This document shows positions 16,622 through 23,864 of a stretch of 64,000 nt of DNA, one piece after another. The DNA is taken from the NCBI GenBank assembly GCA_023391635.1, contig JAEWAQ010000024.1, positions 15,678 through 79,677 on the forward strand, read 5' to 3'. The notes under the pieces are model-generated. The model was not told the DNA's origin, searched no databases, and was given only the letters and a program-made list of their open reading frames with translations. Origin of the DNA: Bacillota bacterium. Lineage in GTDB: Bacteria > Bacillota > Bacilli > Paenibacillales > Paenibacillaceae. Numbering within the stretch: position 1 is the stretch's first letter; the number at the start of each line of letters is the position of its first letter. A program made the translations under genes and the position numbers.

Positions 16622-16662
16622 GGAGCACCGGGAACGCAAGGCGGATCCGGTGCTTCTCTTTA
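16622..16662 (+). terminator. Terminator of the ytr-like operon
   Basis: AGCACCGG (16624-16631) pairs with CCGGTGCT (16647-16654), followed by TCTCTTTACC. Confidence 0.75.
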
Positions 16663-16669
16663 CCTTACT

Positions 16670-17041
16670 TTATGATCCGGTGACCTTGTCGAACAACGAT
16701 ACGATGAAACGGATGCCGCCGCTCGACAGCCCGTGCAGCGTTTCCGCCGCCGTGCCCGATACCCGGTCGATCAGAGGCTGGCTGTCGTTGCGGGGGATTG
16801 CCGGTTGTTGATTCTGGCTGCGCGCGGAAGAGGATTGCTGGCGATTCGTCGTTTTGCGAGGCGGCAGCGTCCAATCCTCGCTCTCCGACTGCTGCTGCTG
16901 CGGGCGCACGTCGGCGCCGGGCTGCTGGTCCATCGGACCGTATACCCGATTGATCCCTCTGGAGGACAAGTCCATGCCGTACAGCACTGCGAATGCCACG
17001 ACACCGGCCAGCAGCAACAATCTGAACGAATCTCTTCTCAC
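16670..17041 (-). CDS. yqxA: YqxA-family (DUF3679) protein
   Basis: 123 residues: one transmembrane helix (about 8-24, LLLLAGVVAFAVLYGMDLSS), the family motif GINRVYGPM, a Gln/Ser-rich linker and a C-terminal amphipathic end (GIRFIVSLFDKVTGS). GTG start at 17041 with GGGGGA upstream. It directly follows spoIIP, as in Bacillus. Function is unknown but the conserved position links it to the sporulation block. Reading frames further upstream overlap spoIIP and are not used. Confidence 0.82.
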   Translation of the reverse strand: MRRDSFRLLLLAGVVAFAVLYGMDLSSRGINRVYGPMDQQPGADVRPQQQQSESEDWTLPPRKTTNRQQSSSARSQNQQPAIPRNDSQPLIDRVSGTAAETLHGLSSGGIRFIVSLFDKVTGS

Positions 17042-17064
17042 CGCACTTCCCCCGCTCCACCGTC

Positions 17065-18330
17065 TTATTTTTGCGCTATGCTGACATTCGCCTTTTCCGC
17101 ATCCTGGCTTTCCCAATACACTTCGGCGATCACTTCCGCGAGTGCATCGGCGGTCCGATAGCATTCCCTGATCGTATTCTCGATGCCGCCGATTTCGATT
17201 AGCACGCTGTCAGGCGAGACAGATTGGTTGTACTCTCCATTGCCGTTCGCCGCGCTCTTGCCCCAGATCCCTCTGGACAACCCCGGGTATTTCTTCTCCA
17301 GCTTCTCCTGAATCCGGCTCGCGAATGCCTCGTTCTCTTTCCAATTCGGATTTTTGTGACCGATAATGAAATAGACTTGCGCGTAGTCGACACCGTTGAT
17401 CTTGGCCGTCGTCTTGCTGCGTCCCTGCGAGTCCCTGTGAATATCGAAGAAAAATTGCAAGTCGTCGTTGGCTGCAAGCGCCTGCTTAACCGTCTGCTGC
17501 GAGTATTTGTAGGAGTTATTCCAATTGTAGGACTTGATCGTGCTGGCGTAATCTTGCGAAGATTGCGCCGCGCCGATGCCCCGATCTTCCAGTTGCTTCG
17601 CCAATCTCTTGCCGACAAGCGTAATGTTGATCTTGTCGTCGTTCGGATCCTTGTCGCCTCCTTCCAGCTCGGGCACCCAAGACTCGCGATTATGGCTATG
17701 GTAGATGAATACGACTTTGCGGGCAGCGTCATCGTCGTTGCTTTGCGGCGAAGCATTCCGATCGGGCGTTTGCTGCGAAGTTGGCGCTGGCGACTGCACC
17801 GCCGGAGGGTCGCTTGGCTGCAGCGCAGCGTGCGGGTCTGTCGGGTCTGTCGGATCCGTCGGGTCGTTGTCCGATTGTGTGCCGCCGCTGGGGCCGTGAT
17901 CTTCCGGGGCTTCGGAATCTCCCCCGGAGCCGGAGCGCAGCAGCACGGACTGGTCTCGGCTCATGCCTGGCAGTTCAATGGCCAGCAAGCTTTTGGGGTC
18001 GTCCGGATTCAGGTCGGTCAGGAACCGCAGCAGGAATACGGCCAGTTTGCTCGCTTGCAGCGGCGAAGTGGAAGCATCCGTCTTCATCTGAGGCAATTCC
18101 ATGCCTAGCATCGATTCGAACAATCGGCCGGATAAGGACGCCGCGAAGCCTTTCATCGATTGGGACGGCGACACGGTGTAGGATTGCTGGAGCATGCCGG
18201 CCAATCCTAGCAGAACAAACATGATCATCGAACATAGACTCAGGAGGAAATAGGCGCGACCGGTAGCGACAACTTTCCGAAGCCTGCGCTGGAACAGCCG
18301 CCATGGCCCCGGAACGACAGTACGTTTCAT
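17065..18330 (-). CDS. spoIIP: Stage II sporulation protein P
   Basis: 421 residues. A transmembrane anchor (about 30-50) is followed by a Pro/Asp/Ser-rich linker with a short DPT repeat (about 170-190) and the C-terminal SpoIIP amidase/endopeptidase domain. Zinc-site motifs are visible: YHSHNRESW, FFDIHRDSQGR, and the later SVLIEIGGIENT. It cuts septal peptidoglycan with SpoIID during engulfment. The ATG at 18330 follows AGGAGGG. Lies between gpr and yqxA, the usual order. Confidence 0.95.
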   Translation of the reverse strand: MKRTVVPGPWRLFQRRLRKVVATGRAYFLLSLCSMIMFVLLGLAGMLQQSYTVSPSQSMKGFAASLSGRLFESMLGMELPQMKTDASTSPLQASKLAVFLLRFLTDLNPDDPKSLLAIELPGMSRDQSVLLRSGSGGDSEAPEDHGPSGGTQSDNDPTDPTDPTDPHAALQPSDPPAVQSPAPTSQQTPDRNASPQSNDDDAARKVVFIYHSHNRESWVPELEGGDKDPNDDKINITLVGKRLAKQLEDRGIGAAQSSQDYASTIKSYNWNNSYKYSQQTVKQALAANDDLQFFFDIHRDSQGRSKTTAKINGVDYAQVYFIIGHKNPNWKENEAFASRIQEKLEKKYPGLSRGIWGKSAANGNGEYNQSVSPDSVLIEIGGIENTIRECYRTADALAEVIAEVYWESQDAEKANVSIAQK

Positions 18331-19031
18331 GGATTCACCCTCCTGTCCGGACCCTCTCGGCAAGCGTCCGTCTCTCTGTGTGTACAGGTAATGAATCATA
18401 TGAGAATATCGATTGGTTTAGAACAATTCCGTGGGAGATTTATAGAGTTGGAGGTGATCCACTAAGGATTCCCCCTATCTCCTAAGGAGTTTCCCCTACC
18501 CCCTAAGGAGTTTCCCCTACCCCTTAAGTCCCCCTTCCGCCGGAAGGGGGATTCCGAGGCGCTGCGCCCTCTGGACACCCGCAATTAGGATGCGTGCTGA
18601 CTCCGGGACTGCGTGGAGATCCTTTTGGTTGGCGCTGTCGTGGAACTTTAAAGAACTCTGCGGACCTAACTCGCGCTAACGGACTCCACAGACGCTAATC
18701 CTGCACATTAAGGGTTTCCGCCAGCATTTCGAGGCAAATAAGAGCGGTGGAGTCCGTTAGCTACCAAGCCCCCTTCAAAACTTCCAAATAAGCGCACTCC
18801 AGTCCGTTAAATCACAGACAGTCAAATGTCCTATTGGCGGGGGCGGACGAATGTAGAGGAGGAGAGAGCGGAGCTTAATGTCATTTTGCAACAGATGAGG
18901 TACGAGCTGCGGTGGTCTGGAGCGGAGCTTGATGTGAAATCTCCACGGCAGTGGGAATCTAGATGCGGATTTCGCGAGTAGTTGTACCTGTGGCGGAATT
19001 TACGGCAGATTGACAAGGAGCAGCCAGAGTG
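18331..19031. other. Non-coding stretch with short repeats and hairpins between gpr and spoIIP
   Basis: No convincing gene. It holds a 21-bp repeat (CCTAAGGAG at 18481 and 18502), a perfect hairpin CCCCCTTCCG/CGGAAGGGGG (18530-18550), and a 14-bp perfect inverted repeat CTAACGGACTCCAC (18676-18689) / GTGGAGTCCGTTAG (18747-18760). It also has degenerate copies spaced 50 bp (CAAATA at 18735 and 18785) and 54 bp (GAGCGGAGCTT at 18866 and 18920). These spacings recall the regular 51-bp arrays elsewhere in the window. Confidence 0.6.
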
Positions 19032-19064
19032 AAAAGGGGGCGGGAGCGAGAGCCGCCGCCCCCC
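19032..19064 (-). terminator. Terminator of gpr
   Basis: On the minus strand the GGGGGCGG-type arm pairs with CCGCCCCC, followed by TTTTC, 12 nt after the gpr stop. Confidence 0.75.
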
Positions 19065-19075
19065 TGCGGGACTAG

Positions 19076-20077
19076 TCAGTGCGTGTACGCAGCCACGTTG
19101 TCGGTGTCGACGGCTTCATGCAGGGCGGCGTTCAGGCCGCTGGCGATGATGTTCGCGATATCTTCCATGAATTTGTCGATTTCCTTCGGCGTCACGAGCA
19201 GGTCGTGGCCGAGCGGCTGCAGTACTTCCCGCACAAGCTGCAGGCGGTCCTGCTCCGGCATGTTGCCGAATACGCCGAACAACGGCTGCGTATTGCTCGT
19301 CTGTTGCTTCATATGGTCGAATACCATGTCCATCGTATTGTTCACGATCGTCGAGGCATATACGACTGTCGGCACGCCGATCGCCACGACGGGCACGCCG
19401 AGCGTCTCCTTCGTCAGCCCGCGCCGCTTGTTGCCGATGCCGGAGCCGGGATGAATGCCCGTGTCGGCGATCTGGATCGTCGTGTTGACCCGGTCCAGCG
19501 ACTTGGCCGCCAGCGCGTCGACCGCAATGAGGAGATCGGGCTTCGCTTTCTCAACCACGCCGGCGATGATGTCGCTCGATTCGATGCCCGTCGTGCCCAT
19601 GACCCCTGGAGCGATTGCGCTGACCGGTCGGTACCCCGGCGACACGTCGCCAGGCATCAACTCGAAATAATGACGCGTAACCATGATATTCTCCACGACC
19701 AGCGGACCAAGCGCGTCCGGCGTAACGTTCCAGTTGCCCAGCCCGGCCACCAGAATGCTGCCGCTGGTGCCAACGCCGATTCGGACGAGAAACGATTCGA
19801 ATTCACGTGCGAACGTAGTGGCGACCCGATCTTGCAGTGTCGTATCCCCTTTGCGAAGCTCCGGCACTTCGAGCGTGACGTAATGCCCCGGTATTTTGCC
19901 GATTCGCTGAGCGCCTTCATCCGTCTGAATATGCATGCGTGTCACGACGATGCCATCCGTATCGTCGGTCTCCGTCCAGACTCCCGGAATGGGGCCGCCT
20001 ATCGAAGCCAGTTCCTGCGCCTCCAGCGCAAGGTCGGTCCGCACGTTGTACATTTCCAATTCCGATTCGATCGACAT
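19076..20077 (-). CDS. gpr: Germination protease GPR
   Basis: 333-residue peptidase of family A25 that degrades small acid-soluble proteins when spores germinate. The N-terminal propeptide region is followed by VRTDLALEA, the site region where the zymogen is processed in related GPRs. Typical blocks are VAGLGNWNVTPDALGP, VMGTTGIESSDII and ADTGIHPGSGIGNKRRG. Start at 20077 with AGGGG about 13 nt upstream. Sits next to spoIIP and divergently from rpsT. Confidence 0.95.
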   Translation of the reverse strand: MSIESELEMYNVRTDLALEAQELASIGGPIPGVWTETDDTDGIVVTRMHIQTDEGAQRIGKIPGHYVTLEVPELRKGDTTLQDRVATTFAREFESFLVRIGVGTSGSILVAGLGNWNVTPDALGPLVVENIMVTRHYFELMPGDVSPGYRPVSAIAPGVMGTTGIESSDIIAGVVEKAKPDLLIAVDALAAKSLDRVNTTIQIADTGIHPGSGIGNKRRGLTKETLGVPVVAIGVPTVVYASTIVNNTMDMVFDHMKQQTSNTQPLFGVFGNMPEQDRLQLVREVLQPLGHDLLVTPKEIDKFMEDIANIIASGLNAALHEAVDTDNVAAYTH

Positions 20078-20125
20078 GAAGATCGGTCAGCCCCTTTCAT
20101 ATGCGGTGGAACAAGGCAATTTATG

Positions 20126-20154
20126 TTGCGTTTTGCCCCCTTGCATGTTAGAAT
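20126..20154 (+). promoter_or_regulatory. Promoter of rpsT
   Basis: TTGCGT (20126-20131), 17-nt spacer, TAGAAT (20149-20154), about 55 bp before the start codon. Confidence 0.7.
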
Positions 20155-20208
20155 GTTACAAGTTGTGTGGAGAAATACGTTGGTTGTGTATGCAGGAGGT
20201 GAAAAGAT

Positions 20209-20481
20209 ATGCCGAACATCAAATCCGCCATTAAGCGGACCAAGACGAATGAGAAACGCCGTCTGCGCAACGCTTCCCAGAAATCGTCTCTGCGTACGGC
20301 CGTTAAGCAAGCTGACCAAGCTGTCGCCGGCACGGACGTCAATGCGGCGCAAGAAGCCATCTATACCGCGCAGAAGAAATTGGACAAAGCGGTCACGAAA
20401 GGCCTCATTCATAAGAATGCTGCCGCTCGCAAGAAATCCCGCCTTGCCAAGAAGCTGAACGCCCTGTCCGCACAAGGCTAA
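20209..20481 (+). CDS. rpsT: Small ribosomal subunit protein bS20
   Basis: 90-residue basic, helical ribosomal protein beginning PNIKSAIKRTKTNEKRR and ending NAAARKKSRLAKKLNAL, the usual S20 termini. AGGAGGTG precedes the ATG. Monocistronic, with its own promoter and terminator, between the divergent gpr and the convergent holA, as in Bacillus. Confidence 0.98.
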   Translation: MPNIKSAIKRTKTNEKRRLRNASQKSSLRTAVKQADQAVAGTDVNAAQEAIYTAQKKLDKAVTKGLIHKNAAARKKSRLAKKLNALSAQG

Positions 20482-20511
20482 TCGCCGGTGCTTGACGATA
20501 AGCGAAAGCAC

Positions 20512-20545
20512 GAAGCCATCCTCCGCGGATGGCTTCTTTCTTTAT
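20512..20545 (+). terminator. Terminator of rpsT
   Basis: GAAGCCATCC (20512-20521), loop TCCGC, GGATGGCTTC (20527-20536), then TTTCTTTATTT. Confidence 0.9.
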
Positions 20546-20558
20546 TTGACGACCCGGA

Positions 20559-21590
20559 TCACCCGGCCCCCGCCGATGCGGTGCGCAGCAAGAACAGTTC
20601 CAGGCCTAGCGCCTTGTCCACCTGGCCCGTCTTCATCGCATAGTCCAGGTCGGCAAGCTCGGTTAACAGCCGCGCAAGCCGGTCTGTGCTGAATTTGCGC
20701 GCTTGTTCGGCCGTCACTTTGACGGCATAGGGATGCAAGCCGAGCTGTCCGGCCATCTGCTGCGGCGGATAGCCCTGTCCGCCAAGCTCCTTCACGTACA
20801 GCATATTGCGGAACTGCCGGACGAGCAGGCCCATCAGCTTGATCGGCTCTTCCTTCTGCCGCAGCAGATCATGGTACAAGCCGAGCGCCTGCTCCGTTCG
20901 GAGCGCTGCCAACTCCTCCGTCAATCGAAACACATTCTGTTCGACGGCCGCAGCGACCAATTGCTCGACAGCACCAGCCGTTACTGCACCGTCCGGCCCG
21001 GCATGCAGGCACAGCTTGTCCGTCTCGGCCGCGAGCGTTCGCATATCCGTACCAATTCTTCGCAGCAACGCCTCTGCCGCATCCGGCGACATTCGCCGGC
21101 CTTGTTTCTCGGCGCATCTGACAGCCCACTGCACCAATTCATCCGCCTGCAATGGCGTAAAATGAACCGCAGCATCGTAGTTTTTCACGGATTTGACCAG
21201 CTTTTTACGGTCGTCCAGCTTCTCGTGCGGCACGAGAAATACGAGCACGGTCGTCTCCAACGGCTGCGCCATATAGGAAGTCAACCGCTCGGGACGATGC
21301 TCCAGCTTGGCCGATTCTTTGCCGGATGCGAACAGCACGCTGTCCCTGACCAGCACGATCTTGCGCTCCACCAGAAACGGAGGCGTTTCAGCTTCATCAA
21401 TGATGGCGTCGAGCGGCGCTTCCGACGTGTCGAACCTGACGACGGACATCGCCCGATCCGCCGGTTCGATCAACTGCTCCGCCAGCCGTTCCGTAAATTC
21501 ATCCACCAGGTAAGATTCCGTGCCGAAGCATATATAGAAAGGACGCACCTTTCCTTCCCGCAATTCCCGAAAAGCTTGTCTGGCCTCCAC
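20559..21590 (-). CDS. holA: DNA polymerase III subunit delta
   Basis: 343-residue clamp-loader delta subunit, AAA+-like without a working P-loop. Family features are the N-terminal FYICFGTESYLVDEF, the helical middle (SPDAAEALLRRIGTDMRTLAAETDKL) and the C-terminal collar domain (LKMGLLVRQFRNML-like region and TGQVDKALGLELFLL). Length fits the family. It is separated from the sigma/anti-sigma operon by about 230 bp containing a terminator. Confidence 0.94.
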   Translation of the reverse strand: MEARQAFRELREGKVRPFYICFGTESYLVDEFTERLAEQLIEPADRAMSVVRFDTSEAPLDAIIDEAETPPFLVERKIVLVRDSVLFASGKESAKLEHRPERLTSYMAQPLETTVLVFLVPHEKLDDRKKLVKSVKNYDAAVHFTPLQADELVQWAVRCAEKQGRRMSPDAAEALLRRIGTDMRTLAAETDKLCLHAGPDGAVTAGAVEQLVAAAVEQNVFRLTEELAALRTEQALGLYHDLLRQKEEPIKLMGLLVRQFRNMLYVKELGGQGYPPQQMAGQLGLHPYAVKVTAEQARKFSTDRLARLLTELADLDYAMKTGQVDKALGLELFLLRTASAGAG

Positions 21591-21656
21591 TCGGTCCGCC
21601 CCCCATCATCTGAACCCATTATACACGAATTGCAGCCGATCGACGCAACGAACAAA

Positions 21657-21690
21657 GAGACCGCTTCTGTCGCAAGAGGCGATCTCCTTG
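21657..21690 (-). terminator. Probable terminator after the sigma/anti-sigma operon
   Basis: On the minus strand GAGATCGC and GCGGTCTC can pair with one bulge, followed by TTTGTT. It lies downstream of the anti-sigma gene and upstream of holA. Confidence 0.55.
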
Positions 21691-21824
21691 TCCTTGGACA
21701 TCTATATCAACGTTCGTCGGCCGGTCCATGGCACCGTGCGCGAACGACCGTGACGACGTCCGGGGGACGGCGTCGACACCATCCATACAACATACGCAAT
21801 CTCCATCCGAAAGGTGACGGCGAA

Positions 21825-22799
21825 TTACCGCTCGATCTCCTTCATCTCCGGAATCAGAATCGACCGCTCGTGTACATTGCCTTCGGCATCGGTATACGTA
21901 TAGTTCAGCGCCGAGCTGTCAGCCTGCCACGCAAGTCCGCTGCGGGTGCCCGCGGCAGGCGCGAGTTCGTAAGAAGCTGCGCCGCTACTGTCGGCCGTGC
22001 GATAAATCTGCAGCGTGCCGTTCGTCAATACAGCCTTCCACTCGCCATCCGGCGACATCGCTTCCTCGACTTCCGGCGCCGCCTCCATGATGGACATCGG
22101 CGGGCGGTCGGCTTGGTCCTTCGGATTGATGTCGAAGCCCTTCATGCGGTCTGCCGATTCGCCACCGACCGGCGTCTCGATATCGCCCATCGACGAATTG
22201 CTGCCGCCGCCCGATTTATTTTGCAGCGATTGCCCGCTACCTTCCGAAGGCGCTTGATCCGACGTCGGTGCCTCTGCCGAAGGAATTGCTTTGCCGAATT
22301 GATCCGCAGCCCTCATATCTTTGCTCGTCGCTTCGGACTTCAGCGAATAAGCGGCAGATTCGTCTACGTTTGCCGATCCGGCTATTTGCGCCGCGTCCTT
22401 CTGCGCGTTGCTGCCGCCCAGCCCTGTGAAGAACGGCCCGTTGATGGCGAACACGGCAACGACGACGCCAAGCGCTACAACACTGGATACCCGCGCGACC
22501 CAGGCCCGGCGAGGACGATGGATACGACGGCCGTTCAAGGCTGCCGGCGTTGTCTCCTCCTCGGGCTGCGCTTCAAGATCATACGCGGCCAATTTCGGCA
22601 AAATCGCGTCAACCAAGCTATACGGCGGTTCAACGCGCGGCATCTGCTCGAGACCTCGCGACAACTGAACCAGCCGATCGAGCATCGCGGCACATTCGGG
22701 GCATCGTCCGACATGATCCATCATGAGCGACGTTTCCTGGTCGTTCAAGTCTTTATCCACATGGCGCTGCATCAGTTCCATCACCTCTTGGCAGTTCAT
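21825..22799 (-). CDS. Anti-sigma factor with zinc-finger N-terminus (RsiW-like)
   Basis: 324 residues. The cytoplasmic anti-sigma zinc finger at 1-40 has the H-X3-C-X2-C motif HVGRCPEC. A positively charged stretch and a transmembrane helix (about 105-130) follow, then a long extracytoplasmic part with Gln/Ser/Gly-rich disorder and a beta-rich end. It should hold the neighbouring ECF sigma factor inactive until regulated proteolysis. Its start overlaps the sigma stop by four bases. The sensory trigger is not visible from sequence. Confidence 0.88.
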   Translation of the reverse strand: MNCQEVMELMQRHVDKDLNDQETSLMMDHVGRCPECAAMLDRLVQLSRGLEQMPRVEPPYSLVDAILPKLAAYDLEAQPEEETTPAALNGRRIHRPRRAWVARVSSVVALGVVVAVFAINGPFFTGLGGSNAQKDAAQIAGSANVDESAAYSLKSEATSKDMRAADQFGKAIPSAEAPTSDQAPSEGSGQSLQNKSGGGSNSSMGDIETPVGGESADRMKGFDINPKDQADRPPMSIMEAAPEVEEAMSPDGEWKAVLTNGTLQIYRTADSSGAASYELAPAAGTRSGLAWQADSSALNYTYTDAEGNVHERSILIPEMKEIER

Positions 22800-23344
22800 C
22801 CGCGGACACCCCCTTTTTGGAAATCTCGAAGCAAGACCTGCAACTGCTGCCGGGCCCGGAATAAATAGGATTTCACCGTGTTCAATGGAAGATCCAGCGA
22901 TTCGGCGATCTCGTTATAGGAGAAATCTTGCAAATAGCGCAGCACGACGACCGTGCGATGATGATCGGGCAGCTTGCCGATCGCTTCGCGGATTTCTTCC
23001 GCCGCGTAGGACAGCATCACTTCCCCTTCCACGTCGTCGCTGGCATGAAAAACAAGCTCATGCTCGTCTATCGATACGGAGGGGCGCTTTCGGCGGAATT
23101 TGTCAATGCATATATTCGTGACAATCCGCTGAACCCAAGTCCGGAATTGCGCCTTCTCTTCATAGGAATTGATTTTCGTATAAACGCGAATGAGCGCTTC
23201 CTGCGCCGCGTCCAGCGCATCCTGCTCGTGGTTCAACAAATAATAAGCTGTGCGATATACGTGATGCTCGATTTCGCGGAGCAGCGATACGAGTGCATCC
23301 CGGTCGCCCGCTTGCGCGGCCTTGATCAGCGCCGGCTCCACCAC
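22796..23344 (-). CDS. ECF RNA polymerase sigma factor (SigW-like)
   Basis: 182 residues. Region 2 is at about 10-80 (EQDALDAAQEALIRVYTKINSYEEKAQFRTWVQRIVTNICIDKF region); region 4 is at about 115-175 (LPDHHRTVVVLRYLQDFSYNEIAESLDLPLNTVKSYLFRAR region). The GTG at 23344 was chosen because GGAGGAGAGG lies 7 nt upstream; the longer frame to 23383 has no such site. Co-transcribed with its anti-sigma factor. An AAC-N17-CGTC promoter just upstream suggests it transcribes its own operon. Confidence 0.88.
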   Translation of the reverse strand: MVEPALIKAAQAGDRDALVSLLREIEHHVYRTAYYLLNHEQDALDAAQEALIRVYTKINSYEEKAQFRTWVQRIVTNICIDKFRRKRPSVSIDEHELVFHASDDVEGEVMLSYAAEEIREAIGKLPDHHRTVVVLRYLQDFSYNEIAESLDLPLNTVKSYLFRARQQLQVLLRDFQKGGVRG

Positions 23345-23375
23345 AGAAGATCCTCTCCTCCCCCGCACCCTCACA

Positions 23376-23402
23376 GACGACACATGGTGTCAGAAGGTTG
23401 CA
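23376..23402 (-). promoter_or_regulatory. Candidate ECF-type autoregulatory promoter
   Basis: Minus strand TGCAACC (plus 23396-23402), then CGTC (plus 23376-23379). AAC and CGTC are 17 nt apart, the usual spacing for ECF sigma promoters, and the start codon is about 30 nt downstream. Confidence 0.65.
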
Positions 23403-23669
23403 CTGCGCGTGCGAACGTTTTTGCGAATCGTTCGCCGGCAATTGCGGAACAATACTATCAGTCTAGCAAAAATAACATCTGACGCAAGTGCTTTGTGAGA
23501 TTAGCGCAAACATCAAGAGGTTGTAGACGACAGCCTTCTTGTGCTGAACGATGCGCTGCCGGCTAATCAATTGACGATCCAGCGTCTAAACAAATTTTAT
23601 TCCGCTTTAGATTATTGCAATTGCCGACAACAATGAAAATTAATACATACTGGACTATCAACGAGAAGA

Positions 23670-23705
23670 AACCGCGAACCATAACGATAGTCGCGGTTTT
23701 TTTGG
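23670..23705 (+). terminator. Rho-independent terminator with no obvious upstream gene
   Basis: AACCGCGA (23670-23677) pairs with TCGCGGTT (23691-23698), followed by a run of seven T. No plus-strand gene precedes it; a weak promoter-like TTGCCG-N17-TACATA lies near 23615-23645. A small ORF with GGAGG follows directly, so this may be an attenuated leader or the end of a small RNA. Confidence 0.75.
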
Positions 23706-23714
23706 AGGTATAAC

Positions 23715-23807
23715 ATGATGAACCTTCTTGACGATAAAGCGAAATTGTTATGGCGACGGCTTGGCGGGTTGTGCCAATACGGAATTCGCTTCGAATCGTT
23801 TCCTTGA
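23715..23807 (+). CDS. Small ORF, 30 residues, unknown
   Basis: ATGATG start with GGAGG 6 nt upstream, immediately after the terminator at 23670-23705. The product starts MMNLLDDKAKLLWRRLGGL and ends RFESFP. It is unlike any family I know, has no transmembrane segment, and may be spurious. The ribosome-binding site and the terminator just in front are the reasons for listing it. Confidence 0.3.
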   Translation: MMNLLDDKAKLLWRRLGGLCQYGIRFESFP

Positions 23808-23864
23808 AGCCGTTCGTTCACTGCTCATGATTCATTGGGTTAGGCTGAGCGATGGCCGCGACGT

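Noticed and set aside
217..16665. Phage or transposon insertion
   Set aside because: No integrase, transposase, terminal repeats or phage structural genes are visible; the genes look like ordinary metabolic and transport operons.
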